Assembly (NCBI GenBank): GCA_021234155.1
Contig: JAJEKV010000006.1
Location: 9,949,003 to 10,013,002 of the forward strand
From: Isoetes taiwanensis
Taxonomy: Eukaryota > Streptophyta > Lycopodiopsida > Isoetales > Isoetaceae
Length of the DNA stretch: 64,000 nucleotides
Direction of reading: 5' to 3'
The notes beneath the pieces were generated by a model. The model had not been told where the DNA came from, ran no database searches, and saw only the letters and a list, made by a program, of their open reading frames with translations. Positions 34,863 through 46,189 of the stretch are shown here, piece after piece. Each line of letters opens with the position of its first letter. Position 1 is the stretch's first letter. Position numbers and translations under genes: made by a program.

Positions 34863-35255
34863 ATTCTAAATGAGATGTGCCCTGGACTACCTCGTCGTTG
34901 GATCCGTCGATCCTACGGCTCAAACCATATGGAGGGGCCTCTAAGCACCTCTTTTTTTTTTATTATGGTTGTTTACGATTGGGGGCGCCTATGATTTTGA
35001 AATACGAAACACGGGTTCGCCTAAGTTTTGGAATGCACATGAATCTCTATATAAGTTCGCCTAAGGTTTTAGAATATGAAATATAAGGACACGAACTTCC
35101 ATCAAAATAAATCAATGTCCTAATAAGAATGTTTTTACGAATACAACTACATTTTTTTTTTTAAAACCACCCATTAATTATTTTAGGGGTATGGTTTATA
35201 GTTTCAGGAATGGTCATTTATGCATCCATATCGAATTCCCCTAGAACCCCCTATT
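34863..35255 (+). repeat. 0.4-kb direct repeat, copy 1
   Basis: Aligns with 36,203-36,650: 'gggggcgcctatgatttt', 'ttcgcctaaggttttagaat', 'tcctaataagaatg', 'tatggttta' and 'cccctagaaccccc' in the same order. Inside, a motif of about 50 bp around 'gttcgcctaaggttttagaa' is itself repeated. Two same-orientation copies 0.95 kb apart could be short LTRs of a small non-autonomous element, but no ends or priming site are clear. Confidence 0.7.
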
Positions 35256-35381
35256 ATGCAAGATATATAACTCTAAATTAATCATTCTGCTCATGTTCTA
35301 CCTTTCTTCACATATGCTTGGATTAGATTGGATTAGATAGATGCATGGATGGATGGTGGATGCATGGATGGTGGATGCATG

Positions 35382-35491
<110 letters not shown>

Positions 35492-35550
35492 AATTTCAAT
35501 GTATCATCAATGGTACAATGAACAAGGGCATTAATCCCCAATCAACATTA

Positions 35551-36202
35551 TAGAACAACGGACGTATAGCTGGAATTATTAACAAAAAAAAAAGGCAAAA
35601 TAAGTATAACAATGTAAGTGAAAGCAAACTATATATAACTTAGTCAAAGGTTGTTAGGCCACTGGTCACAGATAATAACTACTCCATCTCTATACATCAT
35701 CCACTTTTTTGTAATTATGCTTGTCACGCCACCTTGCACAACTCATCTTGCCGCCTCAAAATTGCAATAAGGAAAGATCTTCTTGCACACAGAAAGAAGG
35801 ACATGCAATCTATCATGTTCATTACAAAAATGGATCAATTTTGATGGTGCTAGTCAGGTTTTTAGCAACCAACCTATTGAGATGTGACAATTCCATAACT
35901 TTGTATATGCATTTTTTCAATAAGATAGTGATCATGTTCTTTAACATTCGTGCTAGTAACTGACCAAGCGGTACACCTATTATATGTAGATTCAAACTTG
36001 TAGGCACTATCTTGTTCTTCTTGATCAGCTTCTTGTCCTTGTGAATTAGGCTAATGGCTTTGCTCCGTTTGTGGACCTAATCTACTGTCAGTACTACCCT
36101 ATCACTTCTATTAGGTGGATGTTCTGTTGCTTCCTCCTTAATTTGAACCATGGCATTCGTACTGAATGTGTTTGCGACATATCCAATAGTGGTGCTATAT
36201 AT
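35551..36202. other. Interior between the direct repeats
   Basis: AT-rich; no gene, domain or RNA recognised. Confidence 0.45.
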
Positions 36203-36650
36203 TCTAAATGAGGTGCACCTTCAACTACCTTAGTTGTTGGATCTGTCTATCCTATGTCGCAGATCATATGTTGGGCATTATAAGTACCTCTTGTTTCGAT
36301 TATGATCATTTATAACTGGGGGCGCCTATGATTTTGAAATATGGAATACAGGTTTGCCTAAGGTTTTAGAATATGAAATACCGAGACTTATCTTTATACT
36401 GGTTCGCCTAAGGTTTTAGAATTTGAGATATGGAGACTCGAACCTCTACCAAAATAATTCAATATCCTAATAAGAATGCTTTAACCAATATAACCAACAA
36501 ACTAACGTGCTTATTTTTTTTTATTGAATCTATATTTTTTATTTTTTATTTATAATATCCTATTCAATTGTTTTAGGGTTATGGTTTATGGTTTCAGGGA
36601 TAGTGATTTATCCATTCATATTACATCCCCCTAGAACCCCCCGTTATTGT
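36203..36650 (+). repeat. 0.4-kb direct repeat, copy 2
   Basis: Second copy of 34,863-35,255, with the inner 'ttcgcctaaggttttagaat' motif twice. It ends about 40 bp before the transposon at 36,688. Confidence 0.7.
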
Positions 36651-36687
36651 GCTACATATTAGATTTGAACTACCTAAGATAGTAGAA

Positions 36688-36709
36688 GGGTAAAAGCATG
36701 AAAGGGTGT
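36688..36709 (+). repeat. Left terminal inverted repeat (22 bp)
   Basis: GGGTAAAAGC followed by ATGAAAGGGTGT; exact reverse complement of 46,055-46,076. Confidence 0.95.
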
Positions 36710-36885
36710 ATGCATTACATCGTCTTGAATTGAAGGGCAATTTGTGCTTTTTGGGGTACATTTTAGATGTACATCAAGATACTATGGTTTGTCGTTTTTG
36801 TGTCGGATATGCAATGATTGCAAGATCATCCACGACATTCCCCGAAATTCTTGGTTAACCACCGAACCCACTTAGAACCAATTGA

Positions 36886-39800
36886 ATGGATCCGTCCCTC
36901 CCTTTCAAAATTCCCCCTTTCACGGAGACGAACAAGAAGGAATTCGAAACAAACACATGCCAATTGAATCTACAAGAAATACAAATCAATTTCAATCTGT
37001 TCATGGAGGGTGAGAATTCCAATGGAAGTGATGGTTCTAAAAGCAAAAGTATGCCGACATTGGCGGTGTTATGCCACAAAACAAATAAAAAGCGTGTTGT
37101 GGTCGATTGGATTGCATCCTCGATTCTTTCGGCAAGCGCCGTCGGATCAAAGATTAGTTTTTGTGATCGTTTGTTGCAAGATGACAGCTTTTTTACGTTT
37201 TCGAACCTGTAATTGGAAATCCTTCGAGAAGTTATTGTTATGAAATCAATGATCAGAAACTTGAAAGATGGACTTCAAGAAGTAAAATGCGCTAATAGCA
37301 AAGATAAATTGGCTGCAAAACATTCTTGTTATCAATGATTGTTGGAAAAAAGGAGATATAAACAAGAATGTTTCTTCAAAATTGCTAAAGATACTGACCC
37401 AAGAAATTTATCAAAAGTGACAAGCAAGAAGGAAGATAATGTCATTAAGTGGAGCAAATGTATGGGCTTTGGCGGGAAGGATGCCAAGATCAAATAGAAT
37501 CGATGATTCAATCAAATGTCGGGTTAAGTGAATTTTGGCTTGACAATACCAAAGTTTCACCAAAGGTTAGAGATGTCATGAAGAGGAGAACACAAGCAAT
37601 ACAATACCTTGATATCTCACGGGTTTGCTCTTGTAATTGAATCAATTCAGTCTTGGAGTTTATGTTTTCTTCCAAAATTCTTTCATGACTTTATACGTAC
37701 ATTCTAGTTACGTTTCGAAGTGACACTGTTAATGAATACACATGGTTCTCATGAAATGTATTGCATTTTACATTGTTTACATAGTAGCGAGAAATCTTGC
37801 GGTGATGTGCTATTAGGTACTTTTAGATGTACATCCATTACGATTACATGTCCATGCATTTTGCATTTACATGTACTTGAATATCAAAATTACATCATTC
37901 TACATTTTAGTGTACTTTTCGTAATGAAGCCAAACAAATCGGACATATGTACATTAGTTGTACTAATATTGTAACATTAATGTGATGTACTAATATTGGA
38001 ACATTAATTAGATGTACATTGGATGTACATTGGATGTACATTGGATGTTGATGGAGGCTGTTCGTTGTTGTACATTAGATGTCTTCTTTGTACATTAGAT
38101 GTACATTAGATAATACGATAGAATGATCGATGGAGGCTGTTGGATGGACATTTTATGTACATAGAACATACATTAATTGTACAATAGTATAGTTCAATAC
38201 TCTTTTGGCATCGGTTGCCGACATCATTTTGCTAACATGGTCTTTAATGCTTTTGTTATTGCGTCCCGAGCTTTATCAGCGGTTTGTATATCGAGAATCC
38301 ACGATACCAAAATTAATGTACCGACGGTTCGAAAGTATACGAAACCTGATTGCATAAGGAAATTGAAGGAGAGAAACACATGTTGTTGTGTCAAACATGA
38401 GCAAGCGGATCATCTGAAAGGCCTTCAATGATATGAGGAGATCCTACATGTTAATTGCACTTGCGGCTGTAGTGTGCATTGCATCCCAACAAAACAATGG
38501 AGTATGTCAAGCAAACAAGAAAACTTTTGATAATGTTAGTATCTTGTGGAGGTCAGCAGGTTTGCGAGAAATATGTGACGGATGAATGGCATAAACTAAA
38601 ATGCATCAAAGGCGAATGTGATGAATGTGGAGTGAAGAAATTAGACATCTGTCCAAGCGAGGAAGATGGAATTGAGAATGTGGGTGGCAAGTATATGCAT
38701 ATGTCAATGAGCCATCCAAAAAGGTACATCCGAAGGCTTAGATTAGTTGATCGGAATGACAAAGCATCTGTTTTGTTAAAGAACATGAAAAATCAGCTTG
38801 CTAAGTTTGAGATCATAACTTTCTGACACTTGGTGAGAGCAAAGCAGTTTAAAAGATGTGTTGAGAAACTCCGGATAATAGTGTGTTGTATGCGTTGTTG
38901 ACTTTTGAGAGAACTACACATTGAAACCGAGGGGACGAAGTGCAATCCGAGCATTGGAATCGATCAAATTAGTATTTTGGTCCATATTTCAATGATGAAA
39001 ATAGAAGGTAAGCTTAAAAAAGCGGTGCATTTCTATGTTTTGGATGATGAGGGAAGCATGACACTCATTTTGTGCAACATGGTTTTAAATTACATTTGGG
39101 GTGGCTTAAGAATAATGGAGGTGGACACATAAACCTTCATTATGTGTGGTCGGATGGTTGTGCATCTCAATTCAAATCTGCGTGCATGGTATGGAATCTG
39201 TAGATACCATGTTGAAAATAAAATTCGGAGTGATATGGAATTTCTTTGGATCGGCCATGGGAAAGGCACACATGATGGCGAGGCTGGTATAGCAAAGTTG
39301 TGGCTTGAGGCGGCGGCGAGAAAACAAAATGGCATGCCGATGGCAGTGCGTAAAGCGGCACTTGTGCGGTTTTAAGGGCCAAGGAATCGGATTGTGAAAG
39401 GGTGTTTTGGGAGGTTGGAAAAACAGATGTGAGCAGGCGGCAAGCATTCAATTGCAAGACTTTACACGGTACTCAGCCGGATACATTACATGTCAACTAT
39501 AAACCCAATGAGATCCAACAAAGTTGCTATCGCGAGACCACTCTCGTGCTTTTGTGATGCTTGCATTAACTTCAATTGGTTGAATTGTGAGAACATTAAA
39601 CATTGTGGAGAATGGTCTCTAAAAGTTTGGAGCCCCCACGGATCATATTGCCTCGTGTTGAAGCTGAAAATGATGTGGAAGTTTTGTATGAGAGAGGGCG
39701 AGGCTGGTTTAGATGACAACGTAGGCTGTTTGAGATGTATTTGTGTCTTTTGCAGCACCGGACAATGTGGAAGGTGTTTCATACTATGTTCTCATGTGCA

Positions 39801-40096
39801 CCGAGGGAAAAGCATGCATTGGAAGAAGATTCAATTGATGACTATGGAAATGAATACTCTGCTGGCACTAGTGTCATTGAAGGACAATATTATGAACTAA
39901 TCAGTGCCACAATAAGTATAAAAGCTGCTTCCTACTAAGAATGTTTTGGTACTGCGAATCTGTGATTGGGGGTTGAATCCCATTCAAGAAAGTAAAACAC
40001 AATTTGAAGGGGGCAAAACCTGACATTTCACTTGCGGATGAAGTCCATGAGACATTGTTATCACAACTTCCGGCAATTGTAGATGACATGGACTAA
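36886..40096 (+). pseudogene. Transposase-like gene of the 9.4-kb element
   Basis: Reading begins at ATG 36,886 ('MDPSLPFKIPPF') and ends at the TAA at 40,094 after 'VHETLLSQLPAIVDDMD'. Recognisable parts in order: 'EFWLDNTKVSPKVRDVMKRR' near 37,530, a Cys-rich stretch 'RKLKERNTCCCVKHEQ' near 38,355, another 'CIKGECDECGVKKLDICP' near 38,600, then 'HFVQHGFKLHLGWLKNN' near 39,070, 'YVWSDGCASQFKS' near 39,137 and 'IGHGKGTHDGEAGIAKLW' near 39,250. The SDGxxSQ(F/Y)K and HGKGxxDGxG motifs define a widespread eukaryotic transposase-like family; acidic residues in them probably serve as DDE-type catalytic sites. Stops at 37,210 and 37,339, frame changes around 37.45, 38.45, 38.9, 39.2 and 39.4 kb; some may be introns. 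Gaps 37,640-38,180 hold no clear coding and are probably an intron. Confidence 0.7.
37800..38185 (+). repeat. ATGTACAT palindrome cluster within transposase gene
   Basis: More than ten copies of (A)TGTACAT or close variants, including three spaced 'ggatgtacatt' at 38,010-38,045. Similar clusters lie at 40,175-40,250, 43,985-44,160 and single sites near both ends of the element. They fall in non-coding gaps of both genes. Confidence 0.75.
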
Positions 40097-40494
40097 GTCG
40101 GATCTGTAGTACTTTCTGAAATATTGTAATACTTTGTTATAAGAGGCTGAAGAACCGGACTACTTGAAGTGCATTATGTACATCAATGTACATAAGATGT
40201 ACAACAGATGTACATCTTATGTACATCTTATGTACATCATACATTGTTAATACATTCAGAAATATTATAAAAATTTGTTAAGTGTAAGTTGATTAGAATT
40301 GAACACAAGAAAGTTGAATTGCATAAACACTAAAATGGTTTGAGTCATGGCAAAGATAAGAAATGGACAGGTTTTCATGTACAAATGGTTGATATATTTA
40401 TATTGTGGACATAAATATAACACACCCAAAAATGAGCATGGCTCATAATTCATGACCAAGCTTCAAAATGTCGGTTAGGAGCGATATCTTATGA
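40097..40494. other. Spacer between the convergent genes
   Basis: 400 bp between the two stop codons. It holds six to seven ATGTACAT-type palindromes at 40,175-40,250, among them two adjacent 'cttatgtacat' copies. It would contain both 3' ends, but no specific polyadenylation signal stands out. Confidence 0.6.
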
Positions 40495-43400
40495 CTATTG
40501 CATCATGTCTTCCAGCCCGTAGAGAGATTTTGAAGAGATATCCTCTAAAGCGATAGTCCATGCGGTTTCTATAGCACGTGCCAGCGGCAAACCTTTCCAT
40601 CCTACATAGCTTTGCATCTTCGGGACCGTGCCTTCCCCAAGGGTTGTGCAACAAGTGATTTCTTTGCCAATATACCTTTCATGGTTGCTCGTTCCTCATA
40701 ATTTTCAATTTGCTCAACCTTTTCCCAAAGTTCGAGAACGGCGGTATAGAGGCGATAATCGGTCCCCAACCCTATGTACTTGCGGCTTGTGTTGGTTTGT
40801 ATTACCTCACGGGTGCGTGAGAACTCTATCTCTTAGTTTCTTAATAGTCTTTTGTGTTTTGAGTCCATTCATCTACAAAGCAAATGAAGATCACTTAATT
40901 ATGTATACACACTCATAATTGTACCAATAAGAAAGGCGATAAGAATAGAGTACTCAAGTGCAATGAACAAAAACTTTGATACATATATTCATAACATTTG
41001 AATTTGTACATCCGGTCAAAGTCGTACCAACAATGGGCGGTCGAGGCCAATAACATGATGGCAGTTTCTCCATTCCTTGCTCAGGTATATTGACTAAATT
41101 TAGGGCGTGAGCACCCAAGTTCTTTGCCATAGTTTGCCCGGCAAAATTTGTTCCACACCTTTCACGATATGCCATCTGCTTTGCATTAGTCATTGGATGC
41201 TCTTTCACATAAACTATACCATCTTCGGCCATTTTGAATCCATTAAGCCATGGAATGAGCTCCATGACAAACAATCTGTCACTAGCTAATATCGATTGTC
41301 CAAGAGAAAGGACATATGTAGCTTCCTACAGGATTCAAAGTGGATTTGTATCTTTTTCGTCGTCGATCGAGGCTGTATGTCCATAGTACTTTCTGGGTAC
41401 TCTTTCCATACCACGACTAATGGTTTCACAAACAACCCCTTTTGAGGTTGGTAGGGTGTTTGTGTGGCAGAATCAACAACTTGCTCACGGCTGTAAACAA
41501 ACTTCAACTTTATGGAAAAAGCATCACAAATATGTTCCACAATTGGTTGAAGATTTTTAGAAGTGAGTGAAGACCGGATGGCAACATCAAACCCTTCTCT
41601 TACAAATGCTACTTGATGATGCTAACCACGGCTGCTTGATAAAAAACTGTTTCCTATATTAAATTGAAGCTCATCTTTACGGATCTGTTGGTATCTTGAG
41701 TTAATATTTTCATTCTTGTGCACACTCTTGCCCAACACGAATTTAAGTCAAAGATATGAGCTTTCTCCCTGAATTAGATGATTCACTGTCGCAAAAGAAA
41801 ACACTTGAGATTCACAATTTATAATTACATTTGGACACACAATTGAAAACACATTGATAATTACGATTGTTATTTGCACAGGTGTAAGTGAGACAAATAA
41901 ATTAATTTTTCATTACTTATTGAGTACAAAAAGCTCGGAGCATGGCTCATACAAAGCTGTAATTTACAAACAAGTCAAAGGGACTATCTACCTGTGTAGG
42001 AACAAGCTGCTTGTATATTCATCTCGCCTTCTACAATTAATGCCTCCATTAGATGATCCCTCAGTGACTTGGCATAGGCATCGCGAAACCAAGCTGGGTG
42101 TCATGCATGGTGCACAAGTATTAGAGGACTATACCAACAAATAACTAATAGGAAAATAACATGTTCTACTTACAAAAATGGAGCTTGGGCTGTGCATCAA
42201 CCACGGCATCTATGAATTTGTGCATGTAAGCCACAATGTACATGCAAGGGTTCTTTGGTACTAGTTTACGGCATTTTAGGACGGAGAACACGGGGAGCAT
42301 CAAAGTTCTTCCTACCATGGTTTAATTTGTTGGATCCGAGCATCATGTTATTGATCACAAGCTTATGAAACACTGCAAAATTGCAATGTGAGAATAAATC
42401 AAGCATAAGAAATTGCAATATGAGAATAATCAAATCATAAAAACAAAGCGAAACTCATACTTACTTCTGGACCACTTTAGCATCGGGTACATAGCCTTTG
42501 GCGGAGAGAGAGGATCGTATACTTGGGCTAGCTATAGATGGAAAAGAGCTTTTCATTGGACCAGCAAGCACAAGTATTGCCAATGCCACATTTGGGCCTT
42601 GCGGAATTGGAACAAATATGTATTGGCATCTTGCAATCAAAATGCCATCAGCCCTTCCTTTATGTTAGTGTTACGTGCATCGCCCCCCCTTTGTTCTTGA
42701 GGGAATTCACAAAATTACGGAAGGTGTCGGTCGAGCAAGTAAAAACTTGTGTTTCCAATCGGATGGAAGATTGCTACAAAGGTACACGCACACAAATCCA
42801 GTTACATATTAATACATAAGATGAGTGACTTAGGGAATGAAATAACATAAATATGTTGAAATGCTAGCCTACCTCCCATAGACATCTACCATCTTAGAGG
42901 TCAAGTCCGGCTTCAGCGAGAACTTCGTCAACATCACTTTGAAAGATAGAGGGTGCGGGGCTTAGGAGGACAGTCCCTATAAGGAGTGAATGGAACCAAC
43001 ACCGGTCGGTTCACTAAAGCGTACAAGGAAACAACGGCATTAGCAAAAGAATATATCTATTGTAATCAATTGTATATTACTCACCTTGTAAATTCATCAC
43101 TGTTTTGACATCTTCGAGGGACTGCTGCACCTTATTTGTTATCACATCAATATTTGCTTGTAGATCCTCTTCCTCTTAGGTTCAGGCTTCGGAAGGATCG
43201 GGATCGACTTCCTTCCGCGACTGTGATCGTGTCCTATGTACAAAAAAAAAATGTGGTTAATTACCATAAATCTGAGATGTTTAACAAAATTAGTTCATCT
43301 TGGACATACCTCTTTCTAGGTGGTGGTGGCACTTTTTGCTGGAGATTTTTCTTTTGGAGGACATTTTTTTTTTTGTTCTTTGGAGATTTTGCACAGTTTT

Positions 43401-45830
43401 TTTTCCTTTTGGAGTGCCATCACCGGCATTCTTTTGCCTCCTCTTTGGAGTGGACTCAACTACCAACTCAGCTTCCTCTTCCACGGTATCTCACGGGTTA
43501 AAATCTGGATCTGTGTCCTTTGTAGCTTCTTACATGCGGGTCAGGCGGGACCGGATGATCTTTGAGGCCAAGTGAATCTTTCTTAGCTTCTCCAATTACT
43601 AATTTAGCACTTGGTGATGAAAGATTTTTACATTGCGGCGATCATTGAAGGCTCTGCACACTTTTGCTTTAGCTTTCTCAAGTGCCATCCTCTCAATTTC
43701 CTCAACTTCACTTTGCCATGTTCGGCGAGCCTTTGTTGCGGTGTTCTAATGCGGCCTTTGTAAATGTCATTGGTGATCTGGAGCTGGAAGGTAGAGGGTC
43801 TCTGATTCGATGCGCTTATTATGCTCGGTAAAATCGTAAAGAGAGTCGATCTGAGATGGCTCAAGAACATCAGCCATTAAAAGGCCATACGGGATAGGAA
43901 CGACCTCATCTGCAAACAAACAAATGATCTAAATTTCAATAGACATAAAAAGAACATGAAAAGCAGAACTAATGAGAAATATATGGTACATTACGCCAAG
44001 CATGTACATTTCATGTACATAGAATGTACCAAATGTAAGTAACTACATTTAACTATAGCCAAATGTACATGTACATGTTCCTCAATGTACATAAAGGTAC
44101 ATCAATGTACCCGGATGTACCTTGATGTACCCGGATGTACCCGGTATCGGTTAGGGAATGTAGATCTATGCCAAAAAAAAAGCACATATATGTAAAAATG
44201 CACATACTTATGAATCCATCTCGGAGATGCACTCTAAAGATAAATGCATGTACATCTATTTGCGGATGTAGACTCCATTAGAGACATGTACAAGCGATAC
44301 AAGCTGCGGTCAAGCTCAAAAATAAAAGCATCAATAAACAAGCAAATATATGCCTATGTACCTACGCTACGGATGTACACTAAAAAGTTATACATGTACA
44401 AGGAATAGCAATGAAAGCCATACATGTAGAACTATGCGAGATTACAATAACAAATATGAATGAAGAGAAATATAAGTTTAAATTAGTTGAGAGCAATGCA
44501 TACCTTTCCACGGGCGGGGAAACCAAGCTGAATTGAATGCCCTCATCCCGGATGCAACCTTTTATGCAATTTCTGTCTTTCATGGACGGATAACACAAGC
44601 GAAGAGGCAATAAGCATGCATGGAGCTAGCGACAACAAACCCGGTTTTGCCAAAGCCTTGGCCACAGCATGTACATGAACTGAATGTGATGAACTCTGCT
44701 CTATAGAAGTAGCTCCTAGGGGGTAGGGCCTCGGGTCGAGAACAATAGGTCCTGCTCTCCCCATGAAATCAAAATCGTGAATGCCTTTCCTGAACCAATT
44801 CAATGCAATTAAGTTTTTCCTTTGCTTGTTCAATTGAGATTTCATGCCTTTCAATGTCTTTAGTTGCTTCACGCAAACCAATTTCTAGCTTAGAAGAGTG
44901 TTGTTCTTTATCATGTCTACTCATAACCAAGTCTTCCAACTTGTACTTCAACACTCTCAGAACATAACGACATTTCCGGCGGGATCACGGGACAATTTGT
45001 CAAATTCTGTTTTTGTCTCATCTATTTTTCGGCGGTCTGCTGCGGATCTTGGATAGCATATCCTTTCTACCCTCAATCCGGCTGATGACCTTCAATGCAT
45101 CCCTCCTTTTTTTCTTCGGTGCTTCTACTTCATTCAATAGGTTAGTTTTCTCCTCCAACCCATGCTTAAGTAAGCTGCTTTATTGTGTCAACATCGATCT
45201 AGAATAACCCGGGGCTCTAATATTACTGGCGCAATACGATGTCTGTTTGATAGTTGAGATTTACATTGTATTTAGAACGTTGTAGGGTTTTGGCCGTCCA
45301 TCCAATCAACAAGCCGTCCCTTCAAGTGAAGAAGAAGAAGAAGAAGAAGAAGAAGAAGAAGAGCAAGATCTTTGGCTATGGGACCTAGCCACATGGATGG
45401 CAGATGGGTCCCCCCAACTTTCAACAAGTGGGTCCTTCCCTTTAATTGCATGGCCAAATGCTGACCTTGGGTATGGCAGAGCAAATGCTCGGCAAAATAG
45501 GTTGAAATATAATGGTTTGTAACTTTTGTTTCTTGCCATAAACCAATTCATAATATTTAAAAAAATCATCTTTCCATGCGTTACGGATTCTCCCTTCCTT
45601 GAATCCTCGTACATTTTTTGGAGCTTCACCCCATACCTCGTTCATAACCATCTCTAGGTTGGGTATGTGGGCCTCTGCATGTTTCTCACGGAGGTCTTTG
45701 GCTTGGATCACCTCGGAACCCAAGCGTAAACTCCTTGGAGGTAAAATTCCACTGCTTAGGGCTTGGCATCTTGCTTGGGCTGTGGTGATGAGCAAGCACT
45801 CATCGGGGGCGTTTTGGGGCCATAGCTAGA
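40495..45830 (-). pseudogene. Second gene of the 9.4-kb element, possibly ULP1-like
   Basis: A long minus-strand gene in pieces. From the N-terminal side: 'DLREKHAEAHIPNLEMVMNE' near 45,700, a Ser run coded by (GAA)n at 45,328-45,363, a coiled-coil-like 'LREATKDIERHEISIEQAKE' near 44,850, 'PYGLLMADVLEPSQIDSLYD' near 43,860, 'EVEEIERMALEKAKAK' near 43,690, a Lys-rich linker near 43,400, 'WHWQYL' plus 'VYDPLSPP' near 42,580-42,530, 'AYMHKFIDAVVDAQ' near 42,210, then 'MELIPWLNGFKMAEDG' near 41,250, and a C-terminus 'IALEDISSKSLYGLEDMMQ' with stop at 40,495. The HW...YD spacing is what I would expect around the His and Asp of a ULP1 (C48) SUMO-protease domain, a domain often carried by plant transposons, but the Cys site is not visible. 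Frameshifts and probable introns prevent a full reading. No known function is proven. Confidence 0.45.
43985..44165 (+). repeat. ATGTACAT/TGTACC cluster in second gene
   Basis: About ten TGTACA or TGTACC sites in 180 bp, for example 'catgtacatttcatgtacat' and three 'ggatgtaccc'-type copies, located in a non-coding gap of the minus-strand gene. Confidence 0.7.
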
Positions 45831-46054
45831 TGAAGAATTCGTGATCGAATTCAAGCAGAGAGAAGGCGGGGGGATAGTGAACGAGAGGCAAACCAAGAAA
45901 GAATTTGGGAAAGAATTTCAAAATCCGATAATTGCGGGTTCAGAGTAGTGGATAGCCATTAATCATGGCAGTTACTAGCTGGTCATGATGACAGTTATTC
46001 CAAAAATGTGCATTCGGTACATATGTATATGTACAAAAAGGGCTACATTTATAG

Positions 46055-46076
46055 ACACCCTTTCATGCTTTTACCC
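46055..46076 (-). repeat. Right terminal inverted repeat (22 bp)
   Basis: ACACCCTTTCAT followed by GCTTTTACCC; exact reverse complement of 36,688-36,709, then AGAA. Confidence 0.95.
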
Positions 46077-46189
46077 AGAATAAGAAAAAAAAAAAAATCC
46101 TTCTAATGTGACAGATTCATCACCAAGCTTATTACTTTCTTAAAAGGGCTATCCACCCAAAGGTTAAAAATTAATTCAATTCAATCTTG

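Larger units (their letters stand above)
36688..46076 (+). mobile_element. 9.4-kb DNA transposon with two convergent genes
   Basis: Bounded by perfect 22-bp inverted repeats that start GGGTAAAAGC and flanked by AGAA on both sides (36,684-36,687 and 46,077-46,080), a 4-bp target duplication. Inside are a plus-strand transposase gene (36,886-40,096) and a minus-strand gene (about 45,830-40,495) that face each other. ATGTACAT-type palindromes cluster at five places. The GGG start, 4-bp duplication and a 'SDGC.SQFKS ... HGKG..DG' protein make me think of Sola-type transposons (Sola2 has GRG ends and 4-bp duplications), but this is from memory and needs a search. Coding parts carry only a modest number of stops and shifts, so the element is fairly young. 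Confidence 0.85.

Noticed and set aside
36886-40096. Reading the transposase as an intact gene
   Set aside because: There are in-frame stops and several frame changes; some may be introns, but without transcripts it is safer to call it a pseudogene.
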